A DNA stretch of 64,000 nt from JAOUGY01 sp963792365 (lineage in GTDB: Bacteria > Actinomycetota > Acidimicrobiia > Spongiisociales > ZC4RG35). The notes under the pieces are model-generated. The model was not told the DNA's origin. It did no database searches and saw only the letters and a program-made list of their open reading frames with translations. The DNA is taken from the NCBI GenBank assembly GCA_963792365.1, contig CAWBVW010000001.1, positions 1,170,303 to 1,234,302 of the forward strand, in the 5' to 3' direction. The translations under genes and the position numbers were made by a program. This document shows, in pieces, positions 15,075 to 24,737 of the stretch. Numbering within the stretch: position 1 is the first letter of the stretch; each line of letters begins with the position of its first letter.

Positions 15075-16502
15075 GTGCTGAGAACGCTGGCGCTCGTAGT
15101 GGCGATGGGATTCGTCGCCTCCTGTGGGTCCACCGAACAGGGCGTTTCTGAAGCCGACCAGGTCCCAGGGTCGTCGTCGAGCGTACGGCTGTTGTTCGTG
15201 GGTGACGTGATGCTCGGACGGGATGTCGGTCCGCTCGTCGCCGCCGAAGGCCCGGAGTTCTTCGAGGGAATCCGATACGTCGTTTCGTCGGCCGACCTGG
15301 CCATGGGAAACCTCGAGTCTCCGCTCACGACCCGCCCCCACGTCTCCGACAACCCGAATGCCCTGGAGGCCGACCCCGCGGCGGCGACGCTGCTCGCCGG
15401 TGCCGGGTTCGACATGATGACGGTGGCCAACAACCACGCGGGGGACGCCGGCGCCGGGGGTCTCGACGACACGGTGGCAGCGTTGTCAAGTGCCGATATC
15501 GTCGCGCTCGGGGTCGAGGACACGCAACCGACGCTGACGACGGTCAACGGGGTGAAGCTCGCCTTTCTCGCCTTCGACCTCACCGGGATGGGCCCGGACG
15601 GCGTCATCCGGTTCTCCGAAGGCCGAGCCCGCGCCGACACGAGGTCTGCTGCCGCAGATGCCGACGTGGCGGTGGTGAGTCTCCACGGTGGCATCGAGTA
15701 CCTCAGCGAGCCCGACCCGATCGTGCACGAGGCGGCCACCCGACTGGCGTCGTGGGGTGCCGACATCGTCTGGAGCCACGGTTCCCACGTGGTTCAGCCG
15801 GTGACCATCGACAGCGGCTCCGTCGTTGCCGCGGGCCTGGGAAATTTCGTCTTCGATCAGGAGCGTGCGGGCACGCGGGAAGGCCTGATCCTGGAGGTTC
15901 TCGTCAACGCCGACGGCCCGGCCGCGTACCGGGTAGGTCACGGCAACCACGCCGCCATGCGACCTCTCTTCGACGACTGGGATCTGCCCTCGGGTCCGGC
16001 GGTGCTCCTGGGCACCGAATGGTGGAACCTGGTGTCGTACCCACCGATCGCGCACTCGTCGGCGGGCTCCCACGATGACTTTCCGTGGGGCGACGCCGTT
16101 GCCGCCGATCGGGGAGATGCGACGAGCAGCGGAGACGACGTGGTGGTCGTGTCCTATCGGCGACCGTTTCGCCCGAACGAGGCGAACGAGTTGTTTCCAG
16201 AGCACGATTTCGAGGACGCTCGCGGAAGGAGCGCCCACCTCGGGGTCTTCGAGCCGGACAGCTTCGATCCGATGTGGGCGTCTGGAACGATGCTCGCCCC
16301 GGTGGCCGACCTTGCGGTCTGTTCGGGTTCGATCGCCCTTTCCTTCGATCGCCTGGACGATCCCACGATCACGAGCACGGGAGCGTGGGTGTGGTGGGAC
16401 TTCGGATTCACGGCAGCCGAAGCGCTGCCTGGCGGTGGGTCTCCGGGATGCGCCGACGTCGACCGGGACGGTCGCCTGGACCCCGTGATCACCGGTCGGT
16501 GA
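15075..16502 (+). CDS. CapA-family lipoprotein
   Basis: 475 residues from GTG 15075. A short lipoprotein signal (LALVVAMGFVASC, lipidation Cys at about residue 17) is followed by a CapA/PgsA metallophosphatase-like domain: LLFVGDVMLGRDVG, GNLESPLTT, VANNHAGDAG, SLHGGIEY, VWSHGSHVVQP and AAGLGNFVFDQ. These carry the metal ligands of the family, which takes part in poly-gamma-glutamate capsule formation or related polymer handling. The last ~130 residues are a less conserved extension rich in Asp/Trp. The start is leaderless-like (TATGAC 6 nt before the GTG). No capB/capC genes are nearby, so the capsule role is doubtful. Confidence 0.8.
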   Translation: MLRTLALVVAMGFVASCGSTEQGVSEADQVPGSSSSVRLLFVGDVMLGRDVGPLVAAEGPEFFEGIRYVVSSADLAMGNLESPLTTRPHVSDNPNALEADPAAATLLAGAGFDMMTVANNHAGDAGAGGLDDTVAALSSADIVALGVEDTQPTLTTVNGVKLAFLAFDLTGMGPDGVIRFSEGRARADTRSAAADADVAVVSLHGGIEYLSEPDPIVHEAATRLASWGADIVWSHGSHVVQPVTIDSGSVVAAGLGNFVFDQERAGTREGLILEVLVNADGPAAYRVGHGNHAAMRPLFDDWDLPSGPAVLLGTEWWNLVSYPPIAHSSAGSHDDFPWGDAVAADRGDATSSGDDVVVVSYRRPFRPNEANELFPEHDFEDARGRSAHLGVFEPDSFDPMWASGTMLAPVADLAVCSGSIALSFDRLDDPTITSTGAWVWWDFGFTAAEALPGGGSPGCADVDRDGRLDPVITGR

Positions 16503-16596
16503 ACCCACCAAACGGCTCTGGCATCGATTCGCCGCGCGGCCGATGCTGGGTGCAGATGGTGCGTGCGCTCGAGGACGAGCCGGGAGGAAGATCGTC

Positions 16597-19116
16597 ATGC
16601 GACGCCTGGTCGTAATCATCAGTGTGCTGGCGATGTTCGCCGCCTCCTGCACCCTGGAGACGACGTCGACCAGCACGTCGTTGCCGTCCACCACGGTGAC
16701 CACCGAGGCAACTGTCACCACCACGACGTCTGGAGCCTCCACCACCAGCGTCGCGGCGACTCCCGCCGGAGCCGTCACGCCTCGGCGGCTACCGGCATTC
16801 GGTGCATTCGCCGAAGTCCCGCTGCTCGGTGACACGCCCGCATACGCTGGACCTTCGACCCCCAAGACCGTCGAAGGGCTGTTCATGCCGTCGACCTACG
16901 AGTTCGACGCCACTGCGATCGCCACCTTGGAACAGCAAGGATTCGTCGTGGTTCCGGGTGACGCCAGGTTGATGCATCCCATCTATCAGGTGGGTGCCTA
17001 CGAGTACGGCGAGACCTACTTCGTCACGACCGATGCCGGATACCACTACTTGCATCTGGCCTTCTCGAAGCTCCTACGGGAACTCGAACAAGAAGAGCTG
17101 CTGCCGGTGTTGGAAGAGCTGACAGCCGGGCTCGTCGACGAGGCGCGCATTCAGCGAGACCAGCTGGCCGGGACCGAGCTTGCGGAGGCCGCCGATCGGG
17201 TGGCCCAGCTGTACGAGGCCGCCGCCGAGCTCGCCGGAGTCGACGTCGGTGCCATCGGCCCGCTCGCCGAAGAGGAAGTGGCGCTCGCCACCGAGGCCGC
17301 CCAGCTCGTGCCTTCCCCGATCACGGGTCTCGGGCCCGCCGACGCCGAGGTGTCGATGGAAGGTCTCGTCGACTACTCGCTCTTCAAGCCACGCGGGCAC
17401 TACACACGCACCGCCGACCTGGAACGCTATTTCCGGGGCATGTCGCTGCTCGGCAACGAGAACTTCGTTGTGGGACGCGGCGACACGATGCTGCTGGGTG
17501 CACTTGCCACCCGGGTGTTGGTGAACCGACCCGACCTCACCGAGGCATGGGCACTGATCTACGAACCGACTGCATTCCTCGTCGGGATCGCCGACGACTA
17601 CTCACCGTTCGAGCTCGCCGACCGACTCGACGAGTTGGTGCCGGGGTGGCGGGCGAACCCTGCCTTGCTGGACACCGACGTCGCTGCCGCCGCCGGTCGG
17701 GTTCTGTTGGAGCAACGTCCCGTCGGCATCGATCCCGAAGCGGCCTCCGTTCGCATCATGGGTGTTCGCTTCGTGATCGACTCCTACGTCTACGACCAGC
17801 TCCGTTTCCCTTCGGTCGGTGATCCGCCCTTCGGTCGCCGCTACGCAACACCACTCGACCTGGTCGCCACGTTTGGCTCCGACCTCGCCTACGAGATCAT
17901 GGACGAGGCAGGCACGCTCACCGACCCCGACACTGGTGAGCGCTGGACCAACTACGACGATCAGCTCTCAGCGATGACGAAGATGCTCGCCGAGCGGACC
18001 ACCTCGGATTGGGCGGCAACGGTGTACGACGCCTGGCTCTATGCACTCGAACCCTTGTGGACCCCGCTCGGCCAGGCGTACCCCGACTTCATGGGGCTGG
18101 ACGCTTGGGAGCGCAAGGATCTTCAGACCGGGCTCGGCTCGTACACCGAGCTGAAGCACGACACCGTGCTCTACGCCAAGCAGTCCTTCGCGGCCGAAGG
18201 CGGGTTCGATCCGCCGCCGTTCGAACCCCGTCATTGGGTGGAACCGAACCCGGTTGCATTCGCTCGGATGGATGCGGTCGTGGGTCTGCTCGCCGACGGT
18301 CTCGCCAACCGCGGCCTGCTGCCCGCCGACAGTGACAACGCCGCCCTCCTCGATGCCCTTCGTGACTTCTACGGTCGGCTCGAACGACTGGCAACCGACG
18401 AGCTGGCCGGTCGCACCATCTCCGTCGAGGACAACGACTGGCTGGCCTCGATCGGCTCGGTGATGGAGGCGCTGTGGATCCGGTCGTCGGACCGGACCGG
18501 CGAGCTGTACGACTCGATGCCGGATCAGGATCGCAACGCCGCGGTCGCAGTCGACATCATGCGCACGACCTACGAAATCCTGGAGATCGGGACCGGGTAC
18601 TTCGACACCCTGTATGTGCTGGTGCCGAGAGACGATGGGGTGTTCCAGATCGCCAAAGGTGGCGTGTATTCGTACTACGAGTTCTGGCGTGGCGCCGATC
18701 AGGGAAGGCTCACCGACGAGGAATGGTGGGAGCTGCTCGCCACCGAGCCACCCGATCGACCCGCCTGGCAGGGGCCGCTCTTCGGGCCGACCGCAACCTG
18801 CGCGACGCTTGGCAACGACTACGACCAGGTGATCGGCTACTTCGTGGCGAACGGAATGCCGGCCGGCCTCGACACCGACGGCAACTCGATCCCCTGCGAC
18901 GAGGATTCGACCGTGTTCGACCCGGGATTCTTCGCCGGCATCCCCACCGAAGGTGGCCTGTTCTGCCGGGACCTGGAGGCCGCCGGCTTCGACTTCGCCC
19001 AGGCGGTGGCCTATTGGCTGACCGAAGGAGCCCCCGAGAGAATGGACGCCGACAAGAACGGCATCCCCTGCGAAACCGTGTACCCGACCGCCGAGATCGA
19101 AGCGCTCCTCGGATAG
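16597..19116 (+). CDS. DUF3160 lipoprotein with C-terminal excalibur-like motifs
   Basis: 839 residues from ATG 16597, after GGGAGGAAG. Lipoprotein signal (LVVIISVLAMFAASC), then a Thr/Ser-rich spacer (about 20-60). A long DUF3160 region follows (YEFDATAIATLEQQGFVVVPGD, the YRTRTADLERYFRGMSLLG-like block, QLRFPSVGD, ASYTELKHDTVLYAKQS-like block). The family is extracytoplasmic and uncharacterised. The last ~120 residues contain two small Cys-bearing DxDxxGIPC-type loops (DTDGNSIPCDED and DADKNGIPCETVY) that resemble excalibur calcium-binding motifs. The second is nearly repeated in the lipoprotein at 34169. Located 94 nt after the CapA-like gene, same strand, so possibly co-transcribed. Confidence 0.75.
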   Translation: MRRLVVIISVLAMFAASCTLETTSTSTSLPSTTVTTEATVTTTTSGASTTSVAATPAGAVTPRRLPAFGAFAEVPLLGDTPAYAGPSTPKTVEGLFMPSTYEFDATAIATLEQQGFVVVPGDARLMHPIYQVGAYEYGETYFVTTDAGYHYLHLAFSKLLRELEQEELLPVLEELTAGLVDEARIQRDQLAGTELAEAADRVAQLYEAAAELAGVDVGAIGPLAEEEVALATEAAQLVPSPITGLGPADAEVSMEGLVDYSLFKPRGHYTRTADLERYFRGMSLLGNENFVVGRGDTMLLGALATRVLVNRPDLTEAWALIYEPTAFLVGIADDYSPFELADRLDELVPGWRANPALLDTDVAAAAGRVLLEQRPVGIDPEAASVRIMGVRFVIDSYVYDQLRFPSVGDPPFGRRYATPLDLVATFGSDLAYEIMDEAGTLTDPDTGERWTNYDDQLSAMTKMLAERTTSDWAATVYDAWLYALEPLWTPLGQAYPDFMGLDAWERKDLQTGLGSYTELKHDTVLYAKQSFAAEGGFDPPPFEPRHWVEPNPVAFARMDAVVGLLADGLANRGLLPADSDNAALLDALRDFYGRLERLATDELAGRTISVEDNDWLASIGSVMEALWIRSSDRTGELYDSMPDQDRNAAVAVDIMRTTYEILEIGTGYFDTLYVLVPRDDGVFQIAKGGVYSYYEFWRGADQGRLTDEEWWELLATEPPDRPAWQGPLFGPTATCATLGNDYDQVIGYFVANGMPAGLDTDGNSIPCDEDSTVFDPGFFAGIPTEGGLFCRDLEAAGFDFAQAVAYWLTEGAPERMDADKNGIPCETVYPTAEIEALLG

Positions 19117-19126
19117 GACCAGCCTC

Positions 19127-20140
19127 CTACGCGGACTGGGCAATGAGTCGGCGCACCGCCTCGGCGATTCGCTCGACGGAAGGGAGGACCTCTCGCTCCA
19201 GATGGCGGGCGTATGGAATCACTCCCGTCGTCGCCACCCTGGCGAACGGACGAGCGATTCCGTTCTCCGCGAGCACCGCCGCGATCTCCCCGGAGAGACC
19301 AAAGGACGCGTAGTCCTCGTCGACCACCACCACGGCCCTGGCACTGTGCGCCATCCCGCAGATGGTCTCGGTGTCCAGCGGCCAGACCGTGCGAAGGTCG
19401 ACGACGGCAGCCTCGGTGCCTTCCCCCGCGAGGATTTCTGCAGCCTCCATCGACCTGTGGACCCCGACGGCCACCGAGAATGCAACGACATCCGAGCCCT
19501 CCCGCCGCACGGCGGCGCTTCCGAGCGGAACGGGTTCGAGCGACCCTGCCGGCAACGGATAGCTGCTCGGGACATCGAGCCCGATTCCCGAACGATGGGT
19601 TCCACCGAGTTCTTCCCGCCACATCGCCGACAGCAGCTTGTGCTCGAGCAGAACCGACGGGCCATCCCGCTCGAGCAGCGACAGCGTGAGCCCGGCAGCA
19701 TCCACGGCTGTGGATGGGACGGCCACGGCCACGCCGGGGATGGCAGCGAGCTGGCCCCACAATGATTGTTCGTGCTGGCCGGCGTCGCCATAGCCACCCC
19801 CGCAGGCGGCACGGATCACCAGCGGCACAGGCCACTGTCCGGCCGAGAAGTAGCCCAGCATGGCCGCCTCATTGGACAGCTGATGAAGGGCCACCGACAG
19901 GAAGTCGACGAACATGATCTCGACCACCGGCCGAAGACCACCCAGGGCCGCGCCCACACCCGCCCCGAGAAACGCTGACTCAGAAATCGGCGCCTCCATC
20001 ACACGCTCGGGGCCGAATCGCGCAAGCAGTCCTCGACGCATGGCGGGGAGATCTTCACCGATGATGAGGATCCGCTCGTCGGCGGCCATCGCCTGCCCGA
20101 GGGCGGCGTCGATGGCGATCGTGATATCGATTTCGCTCAC
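19127..20140 (-). CDS. 2-oxo acid dehydrogenase E1 beta-type subunit (second set)
   Basis: 337 residues. ILIIGEDLPAMRRGLLARFGPERVMEAPISESAFLGAGVGAALGGLRPVVEIMFVDF is the transketolase-like beta chain; GGGYGDAGQHEQSLWGQL and VVVDEDYASFGLSGEI are conserved. It starts inside the alpha-subunit stop (ATGA at 20137-20140), so the two form an E1 heterotetramer. Sequence differs clearly from the acoB product, and there is no adjacent E2 or E3. It may borrow the aco E2 or act as a lipoyl-independent TPP enzyme. Confidence 0.82.
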   Translation of the reverse strand: MSEIDITIAIDAALGQAMAADERILIIGEDLPAMRRGLLARFGPERVMEAPISESAFLGAGVGAALGGLRPVVEIMFVDFLSVALHQLSNEAAMLGYFSAGQWPVPLVIRAACGGGYGDAGQHEQSLWGQLAAIPGVAVAVPSTAVDAAGLTLSLLERDGPSVLLEHKLLSAMWREELGGTHRSGIGLDVPSSYPLPAGSLEPVPLGSAAVRREGSDVVAFSVAVGVHRSMEAAEILAGEGTEAAVVDLRTVWPLDTETICGMAHSARAVVVVDEDYASFGLSGEIAAVLAENGIARPFARVATTGVIPYARHLEREVLPSVERIAEAVRRLIAQSA

Positions 20141-21171
20141 GGCGCCACCCCCGCCGTGGACAACGCCGCTGCTATGGCGGCTTCGACTGCCAGTCTGGCC
20201 TCGGCATCGAGAGGTCCAGCACGGTCGCCGAGGCGGCGCGCCAGCGTCCTGATTGGATCTGCGTGAGGAAGCCGGCTGTCTACGAACGCACGGGCCACCG
20301 TGGATCCAAGGTGCATCATGCCGCGAAGGCCCTCGAGCCCGCCTTCGGACCTCATCAGCTCACGCGTCATTCTGAGCATCTCCGTCGGACTTCGCACGGT
20401 TCTGGACAGGGTGTCATCGAGCATGTGTCCCGTTGGTCGACGGCATCGAGCGACCAGCACGCCGGGGCGGCCACGTCGAGCACCGGCGACCAGCGACCGT
20501 GCGGCGTGCCATACGGACTCGACTCGATTGCCATCCACCGCCACGGCGGTCAGGTCGAAGGCTCGTGCCCGGCCCGTGATCGATCCTGCCCTCAGCCGGT
20601 CGCTGCGAGTCGTCGCCGCCCACCGGTTGTCTTTCACCACGAACAACACCGGCAACTCCCAGACTGCAGCTAGGTTCCAGGCCTCCATCACCATGCCCTG
20701 ATTCACTGCGCCGTCCCCGAAGAACGCCACCGCGACACTGCCGGGACGGAGCCGCATCCCGGACAGGGCGAACCCGCAGGCGATCGGCGCCGGCGAGCCG
20801 ACGATGCCCGTCGATGTCGCCAAGTGGTCACGGTCGAGAAGGTGCATGTGACCACCCCGGCCGCCACCGAGACCCTCCTCGTGACCTATCACCTCCAGCA
20901 CGATCGCCGCGAGGTCTACACCGCGCGCTGCGAGCATCGGTGTCGGGCGATAGTCGAGAGCCACGGCGTCTCCATCTCGCAAGTGGTCGGCGACACCGGC
21001 GACGATGCCTTCTTCCCCGATCCCGAGATGCAGCTCACCAGAGATCAGATTGCGTTTCCACAGATCGGCGAGCGCATCCTCGAGAGCGCGCATCCGCGTC
21101 ATCGACACGTAGAGCCGTTCCAGATCGGGACCCGCTCTCACGTGCGGCTCCAGTACGCCCGCATCAGCCAC
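20137..21171 (-). CDS. 2-oxo acid dehydrogenase E1 alpha-type subunit (second set)
   Basis: 344 residues. GDGAVNQGMVMEAWNLAAVWELPVLFVVKDN at about 152-182 is the thiamine-diphosphate motif; LGGGRGGHMHLLD is the conserved loop. The C-terminal part is Arg-rich and less conserved, and the phosphorylation-loop region reads GHMLDDTLSR rather than the usual GHS...D. It overlaps the preceding SDR gene by 34 nt and the beta gene by 4 nt. The three genes therefore form one operon (SDR, alpha, beta). The physiological substrate is not evident. Confidence 0.82.
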   Translation of the reverse strand: MADAGVLEPHVRAGPDLERLYVSMTRMRALEDALADLWKRNLISGELHLGIGEEGIVAGVADHLRDGDAVALDYRPTPMLAARGVDLAAIVLEVIGHEEGLGGGRGGHMHLLDRDHLATSTGIVGSPAPIACGFALSGMRLRPGSVAVAFFGDGAVNQGMVMEAWNLAAVWELPVLFVVKDNRWAATTRSDRLRAGSITGRARAFDLTAVAVDGNRVESVWHAARSLVAGARRGRPGVLVARCRRPTGHMLDDTLSRTVRSPTEMLRMTRELMRSEGGLEGLRGMMHLGSTVARAFVDSRLPHADPIRTLARRLGDRAGPLDAEARLAVEAAIAAALSTAGVAP

Positions 21172-21962
21172 TCGGCAACCGGGGCAGGAACCAGGCGACG
21201 GAGCAGGGGCGTGGCGCGCACGACGGGGTCACCGACCGTGTAGCGGAACCGGCGACGGCGCGAAGCGACGATGTGCGCCAGCAAGTCAGCGACCTTGGAT
21301 GGGTGCGATCCCGTGCGCTCATCGTTCTCGGCGGTGGCCAACACGGCCCGCGCACGGGCGCGGTACGGCGACGTGTCCGTGTGTGCCTCTACGATGTGAC
21401 GCCGATCGGTGAATCCGGTGCGGAAGTCCGACGGCTCGATGAGCACGACTTCGACGCCGAAGACCTCGACCTCCTGCCGCAGGGCTTCCGAATAGCCCTC
21501 CACTGCGAATTTGGCCGCCGAGTAGAAGCTCTGGAAGGGCATGGCGATCAGACCGCCGATCGAGGACATGTTGACGATCAGTCCATGACCCTGAGATCGC
21601 ATGACCGGGAGTACCTCTCTGCACATCCGGGCGAGCCCGAAGAAGTTCGTTTCGAGTTGGGCGTGCGCTTCGGCCGACGACGTCTCTTCCGCAGGGCCGG
21701 CAATGCCGAAGCCTGCGTTGTTGAACAGGACGTCGATTCGGCCCTCACGCTCGATCACCGCCCGGACACATGCCCGACACGATTCGTCATCGTCGACATC
21801 CAGGCTGTCGAGCACAACCGGATGGGAGAACGCAGGAACATCGGTGCGAATGTCGCCGCCGTATACCCGATGACCAAGGGCGCTGAGCCTCTCGGCGCAC
21901 GCACGCCCGATCCCGGATCCGGCACCGGTGATCACCACCACGGAAGGGGTCACGACGCTCAT
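21138..21962 (-). CDS. short-chain dehydrogenase/reductase
   Basis: 274 residues from ATG 21962. Classical SDR: cofactor motif TGAGSGIG near residue 13, NNAG (FNNAGFG), catalytic Ser in NMSSIGG and YxxxK as YSAAKFAVEG. The C-terminal ~60 residues (FRYTVGDPVVRATPLLRRLVPAPVAEWLMRAYW) may lie along the membrane. First gene of the operon with the second E1 alpha/beta pair and overlapping it by 34 nt, so an acyloin/diketone or hydroxy-ketone reductase role linked to the E1 is plausible but inferred. The frame is open upstream to 22193, but that would run into the divergent gene. Confidence 0.85.
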   Translation of the reverse strand: MSVVTPSVVVITGAGSGIGRACAERLSALGHRVYGGDIRTDVPAFSHPVVLDSLDVDDDESCRACVRAVIEREGRIDVLFNNAGFGIAGPAEETSSAEAHAQLETNFFGLARMCREVLPVMRSQGHGLIVNMSSIGGLIAMPFQSFYSAAKFAVEGYSEALRQEVEVFGVEVVLIEPSDFRTGFTDRRHIVEAHTDTSPYRARARAVLATAENDERTGSHPSKVADLLAHIVASRRRRFRYTVGDPVVRATPLLRRLVPAPVAEWLMRAYWSRT

Positions 21963-22042
21963 CCCAGGACCGTACGCCGGTCGTCTCCCGCCGCATAGGG
22001 CACCTCGACCCGGCGGAGGGGCGCCGCCTCGACCATGATTGG

Positions 22043-22468
22043 GTGGACGACCTGGAGGACCCGCTGACACCTGATCAATCCCGACGTGCGCTGATCGCAC
22101 TGCGCCTCGTTCTCGGAGCAACCGCCTATGTCCAGCCGGAGTTGGCGGCGAAGGCGTTCGGGATAGACCCGGACGAAGGGGCCGCGATGCCATCGGCAGT
22201 GCGCCTGTTCGGCGCTCGGGAGGCCGCGATGGGCGTGGCTCTTGCCCTGGAGTCAGGGCCCGAGCTGCGGCGTTGGTTCCTCATCGGAGCTGTCGTCGAC
22301 ACGCTCGATGTGGTGACGGTGGCGCTCGGCGCCCGCCGGGGGCGGCTTGGTCGGGTCACGATCACCGTCGGCACGGGCATGGCAATAGCAGCGGTGGCCC
22401 TCGGCCTGAAGGGCATGAGGGTCACACACCCAGTCGCCGGCGGTCCCTCCACAGCCGCAGCATCGTGA
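22043..22468 (+). CDS. small membrane protein, function unknown
   Basis: 141 residues from GTG 22043. Four hydrophobic segments (ALIALRLVLGATAYV, AAMGVALAL, FLIGAVVDTLDVVTVAL, TVGTGMAIAAVALGL). No family recognised with certainty; the AREAAMGVAL and DTLDVV pattern occurs in small actinobacterial integral membrane proteins of the DUF4267 kind. Divergent from the SDR operon; its last 47 nt overlap the 3' end of the convergent gene at 22422. Confidence 0.6.
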   Translation: MDDLEDPLTPDQSRRALIALRLVLGATAYVQPELAAKAFGIDPDEGAAMPSAVRLFGAREAAMGVALALESGPELRRWFLIGAVVDTLDVVTVALGARRGRLGRVTITVGTGMAIAAVALGLKGMRVTHPVAGGPSTAAAS

Positions 22469-22829
22469 ACGGCCCGAACACCAATGACGTGGCGACGATG
22501 ATCCCCTCGACCGCCATCTCCGGCGTGCGATCGGCAAACTTGTTGTGCTGGAGGTTGTAGAGCAAGTCCATCCCGCCGAGAAAGGTCATTGCACTCCCGG
22601 CGGCGATGCCGACCGGCACCGCTTCCGGGCGTTCCTTGGCCAGTCGCCTGGCGGCCAGCAGGAATGCAGCCGCCATGTACGAATCGGCAAGCACGAACGC
22701 TCGCTGGAAGTCGACATAGGCCGGGTCGTCCGATGTACGCACCTTCTTGCTCGTGAAGAACTCGACCCAGTAGCCGATCGTGGCGAGCGCCACGATCCTC
22801 ATCAACCACCCATGGACACGATCAGACAT
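22422..22829 (-). CDS. small membrane protein, function unknown
   Basis: 135 residues from ATG 22829 (MSDRVHGWLMRIVALATIGYWVEFF). Four predicted membrane segments: LMRIVALATIGYWVEFF, AFVLADSYMAAAFLLAARR, VGIAAGSAMTFLGGMDLLY and VEGIIVATSLVFGPFTMLRLW. No family named. The long open frame extending upstream of this start is antisense to the lipoprotein gene at 23064 and is not used. The 3' end overlaps the convergent gene at 22043 by 47 nt. Confidence 0.65.
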   Translation of the reverse strand: MSDRVHGWLMRIVALATIGYWVEFFTSKKVRTSDDPAYVDFQRAFVLADSYMAAAFLLAARRLAKERPEAVPVGIAAGSAMTFLGGMDLLYNLQHNKFADRTPEMAVEGIIVATSLVFGPFTMLRLWRDRRRLGV

Positions 22830-23063
22830 GGCATCAACGGTATCGAACGGCAGGCGCGCCGACTGCGACCGAAGGTCACGAGTTGCAATCGAGATTCGCT
22901 CGAACCAGGACACTCGCAGACGATCCCGTCCGGCGTGAAGGCGGTGACGACCGAGCCCGGGGTAGGGAGGGATGCGAGCGCATGTTGTCGCCGATATTCG
23001 GCCAATCGCCTCTGGCATCGAGAGCTCGAGACTCCCATCGTGGAAGAGAACTGGAGGCGCTGG

Positions 23064-24680
23064 GTGTGTCGCCATCTGGCCTGGTTGTTCGCCCTGGTCC
23101 TGGTGCTGGCTGCATGTGGTGTACCGTCTCCTGAGTCCGAGATCGCCGAACCCTCGACGCTCCAGACCTCGACTCTCGAGACCTCGACCACGACAGACGC
23201 CATCGTCACTACGTCCACGCGCGCTCCGACGACTCCCACGTCCACGCCGCCAACGACCACGACGGTTCCGTCCGAGACCCGGCTTCCCATCCTCGTGACA
23301 TCGGACCAAGGGGTCTTCCGAGTCGAGTCGACCGGGGCGGTGACGCGTCTCGTCCGCGAACCAGTTGCCCGTGCGGTTGACGACGGCGAAGGCGGGTTGC
23401 TCTACCAGCTGCATGCCGGGCGATTCACCGATCAACCCGACCCGTTGACCATTGTGTATTGGGTTCCCGCAGGTGAAGAAGCTCCCCGAGAGCTGCTCGT
23501 GACGGGCGCCGGCACCGACCTCGAACTGACGCTGCACGACGCCTGGGTCACGGAGCAGGGATTCGACGTGCTGTACACCCGCCACGAGGGAACAGTGCCG
23601 TATGACGACATGTCCGATGCGCTTCGCTTCTACGACACGGCTCACAAGAACGTCACCGAGTTGTACCGGGTTCGTGGACACGAGTGGTGGATCGAGGACG
23701 TATCGGCCGGGGCCGGCATGATCCTCTTCACCGAGTATCAGTTGTTCGGTCGCGGCCTCGTTCTCCTCGACACGACCGGTCAGCCGATCGAACGCCCCGG
23801 CGTGCCCGCCTCGCCCGACTGCTTCCCATCCGATGACACCGCCGAGACCTCGTGCGCCTACGGCGGGACCTTGTCCAGCGACGGCACGAGGATCGGGTTC
23901 TTCGTGCCGACCGCCGCCGACACGGACGACGTGGTGGTGCAGAGCGTCGCCACCGCCGAGGAACTCGCACGACTCACGCCGCCAGCAGCTCTGGAAGGAA
24001 GACCGTGCGGCCTGTCGTTGTCGGGTTCGTGGCTGATCGTCAACACGTGTGATCCGGCCGGATCGAGCGGACACGCCACCCTGTTCGATCTCGGCTCGCC
24101 CGACGCCGAGCCTGAGACCCTGTCGTTTGCGGGCCACGCTCGCTTCGTCGACGCACCGGCCTCCTTCACTGAGGATCCGACCATCACCTTGCGCGCCGAT
24201 GGCCTCGACGGCGTGGTGTTCGGGCAGCCGGTCGACACGGCCCTGCCTACCCTCGAGGATCGCCTGGGGCCGCCCTCCACCACGAACTTTGTCGATCCGC
24301 TCGCAGAGGAGTACGGGCTCCCCTACGGCTGGGGGGCGATCCGCTACTTTCGCTACGCACGTTGGGACGACGTCGGACTGAGCGTGGTCTTCAGCGATGC
24401 CAATTACTACCGGGACGACGGTGAACCGCATCTCGTGTACTGGTCGGTCGACCAACCGGGTCTCTCCGATGCACGGGGCGTCGGTGTGGGCTCCACGCCC
24501 GCAGATCTTCTAGCCGCATATGGGCAAGCGCTCCACCTCCCAGACGAGTTCGTGTCGGATTGTGATGTCGGGTGGAGGTTCTCGATCGACGACTCGATCA
24601 GCGGCAAGCTCGACGGTGATCCTTCGCTTCCTACGACCCGCGTTCTCGCACTCGAGGCCGGTCGCGGATCGTCCTGTTGA
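23064..24680 (+). CDS. lipoprotein with probable beta-propeller domain
   Basis: 538 residues from GTG 23064, with GGAGG 6 nt upstream; the frame is open further 5' but without a better start. Lipoprotein signal CRHLAWLFALVLVLAAC, then a Thr-rich spacer (about 20-70). The remainder reads as repeated beta segments (ILVTSDQGVFRVESTG, GGLLYQLHAG, GTLSSDGTRIGFF, GLSLSGSWLIVNTCD), as in TolB/WD40-like propellers. No catalytic motif seen. Likely an anchored extracellular binding protein. Same architecture (signal, Thr-rich spacer, folded domain) as the lipoproteins at 16597 and 34169. Confidence 0.65.
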   Translation: MCRHLAWLFALVLVLAACGVPSPESEIAEPSTLQTSTLETSTTTDAIVTTSTRAPTTPTSTPPTTTTVPSETRLPILVTSDQGVFRVESTGAVTRLVREPVARAVDDGEGGLLYQLHAGRFTDQPDPLTIVYWVPAGEEAPRELLVTGAGTDLELTLHDAWVTEQGFDVLYTRHEGTVPYDDMSDALRFYDTAHKNVTELYRVRGHEWWIEDVSAGAGMILFTEYQLFGRGLVLLDTTGQPIERPGVPASPDCFPSDDTAETSCAYGGTLSSDGTRIGFFVPTAADTDDVVVQSVATAEELARLTPPAALEGRPCGLSLSGSWLIVNTCDPAGSSGHATLFDLGSPDAEPETLSFAGHARFVDAPASFTEDPTITLRADGLDGVVFGQPVDTALPTLEDRLGPPSTTNFVDPLAEEYGLPYGWGAIRYFRYARWDDVGLSVVFSDANYYRDDGEPHLVYWSVDQPGLSDARGVGVGSTPADLLAAYGQALHLPDEFVSDCDVGWRFSIDDSISGKLDGDPSLPTTRVLALEAGRGSSC

Positions 24681-24737
24681 GCGTCTCTGCGGGTCCGATC
24701 GTCGGCGCAGGGTCGGACTCAGACGCTTTGTTTAGGG

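Noticed and set aside
22830..24455. Upstream extension of the minus-strand membrane protein to 677 residues
   Set aside because: The extension is antisense to the lipoprotein gene at 23064, while the 135-residue protein from ATG 22829 is a self-contained four-helix protein.
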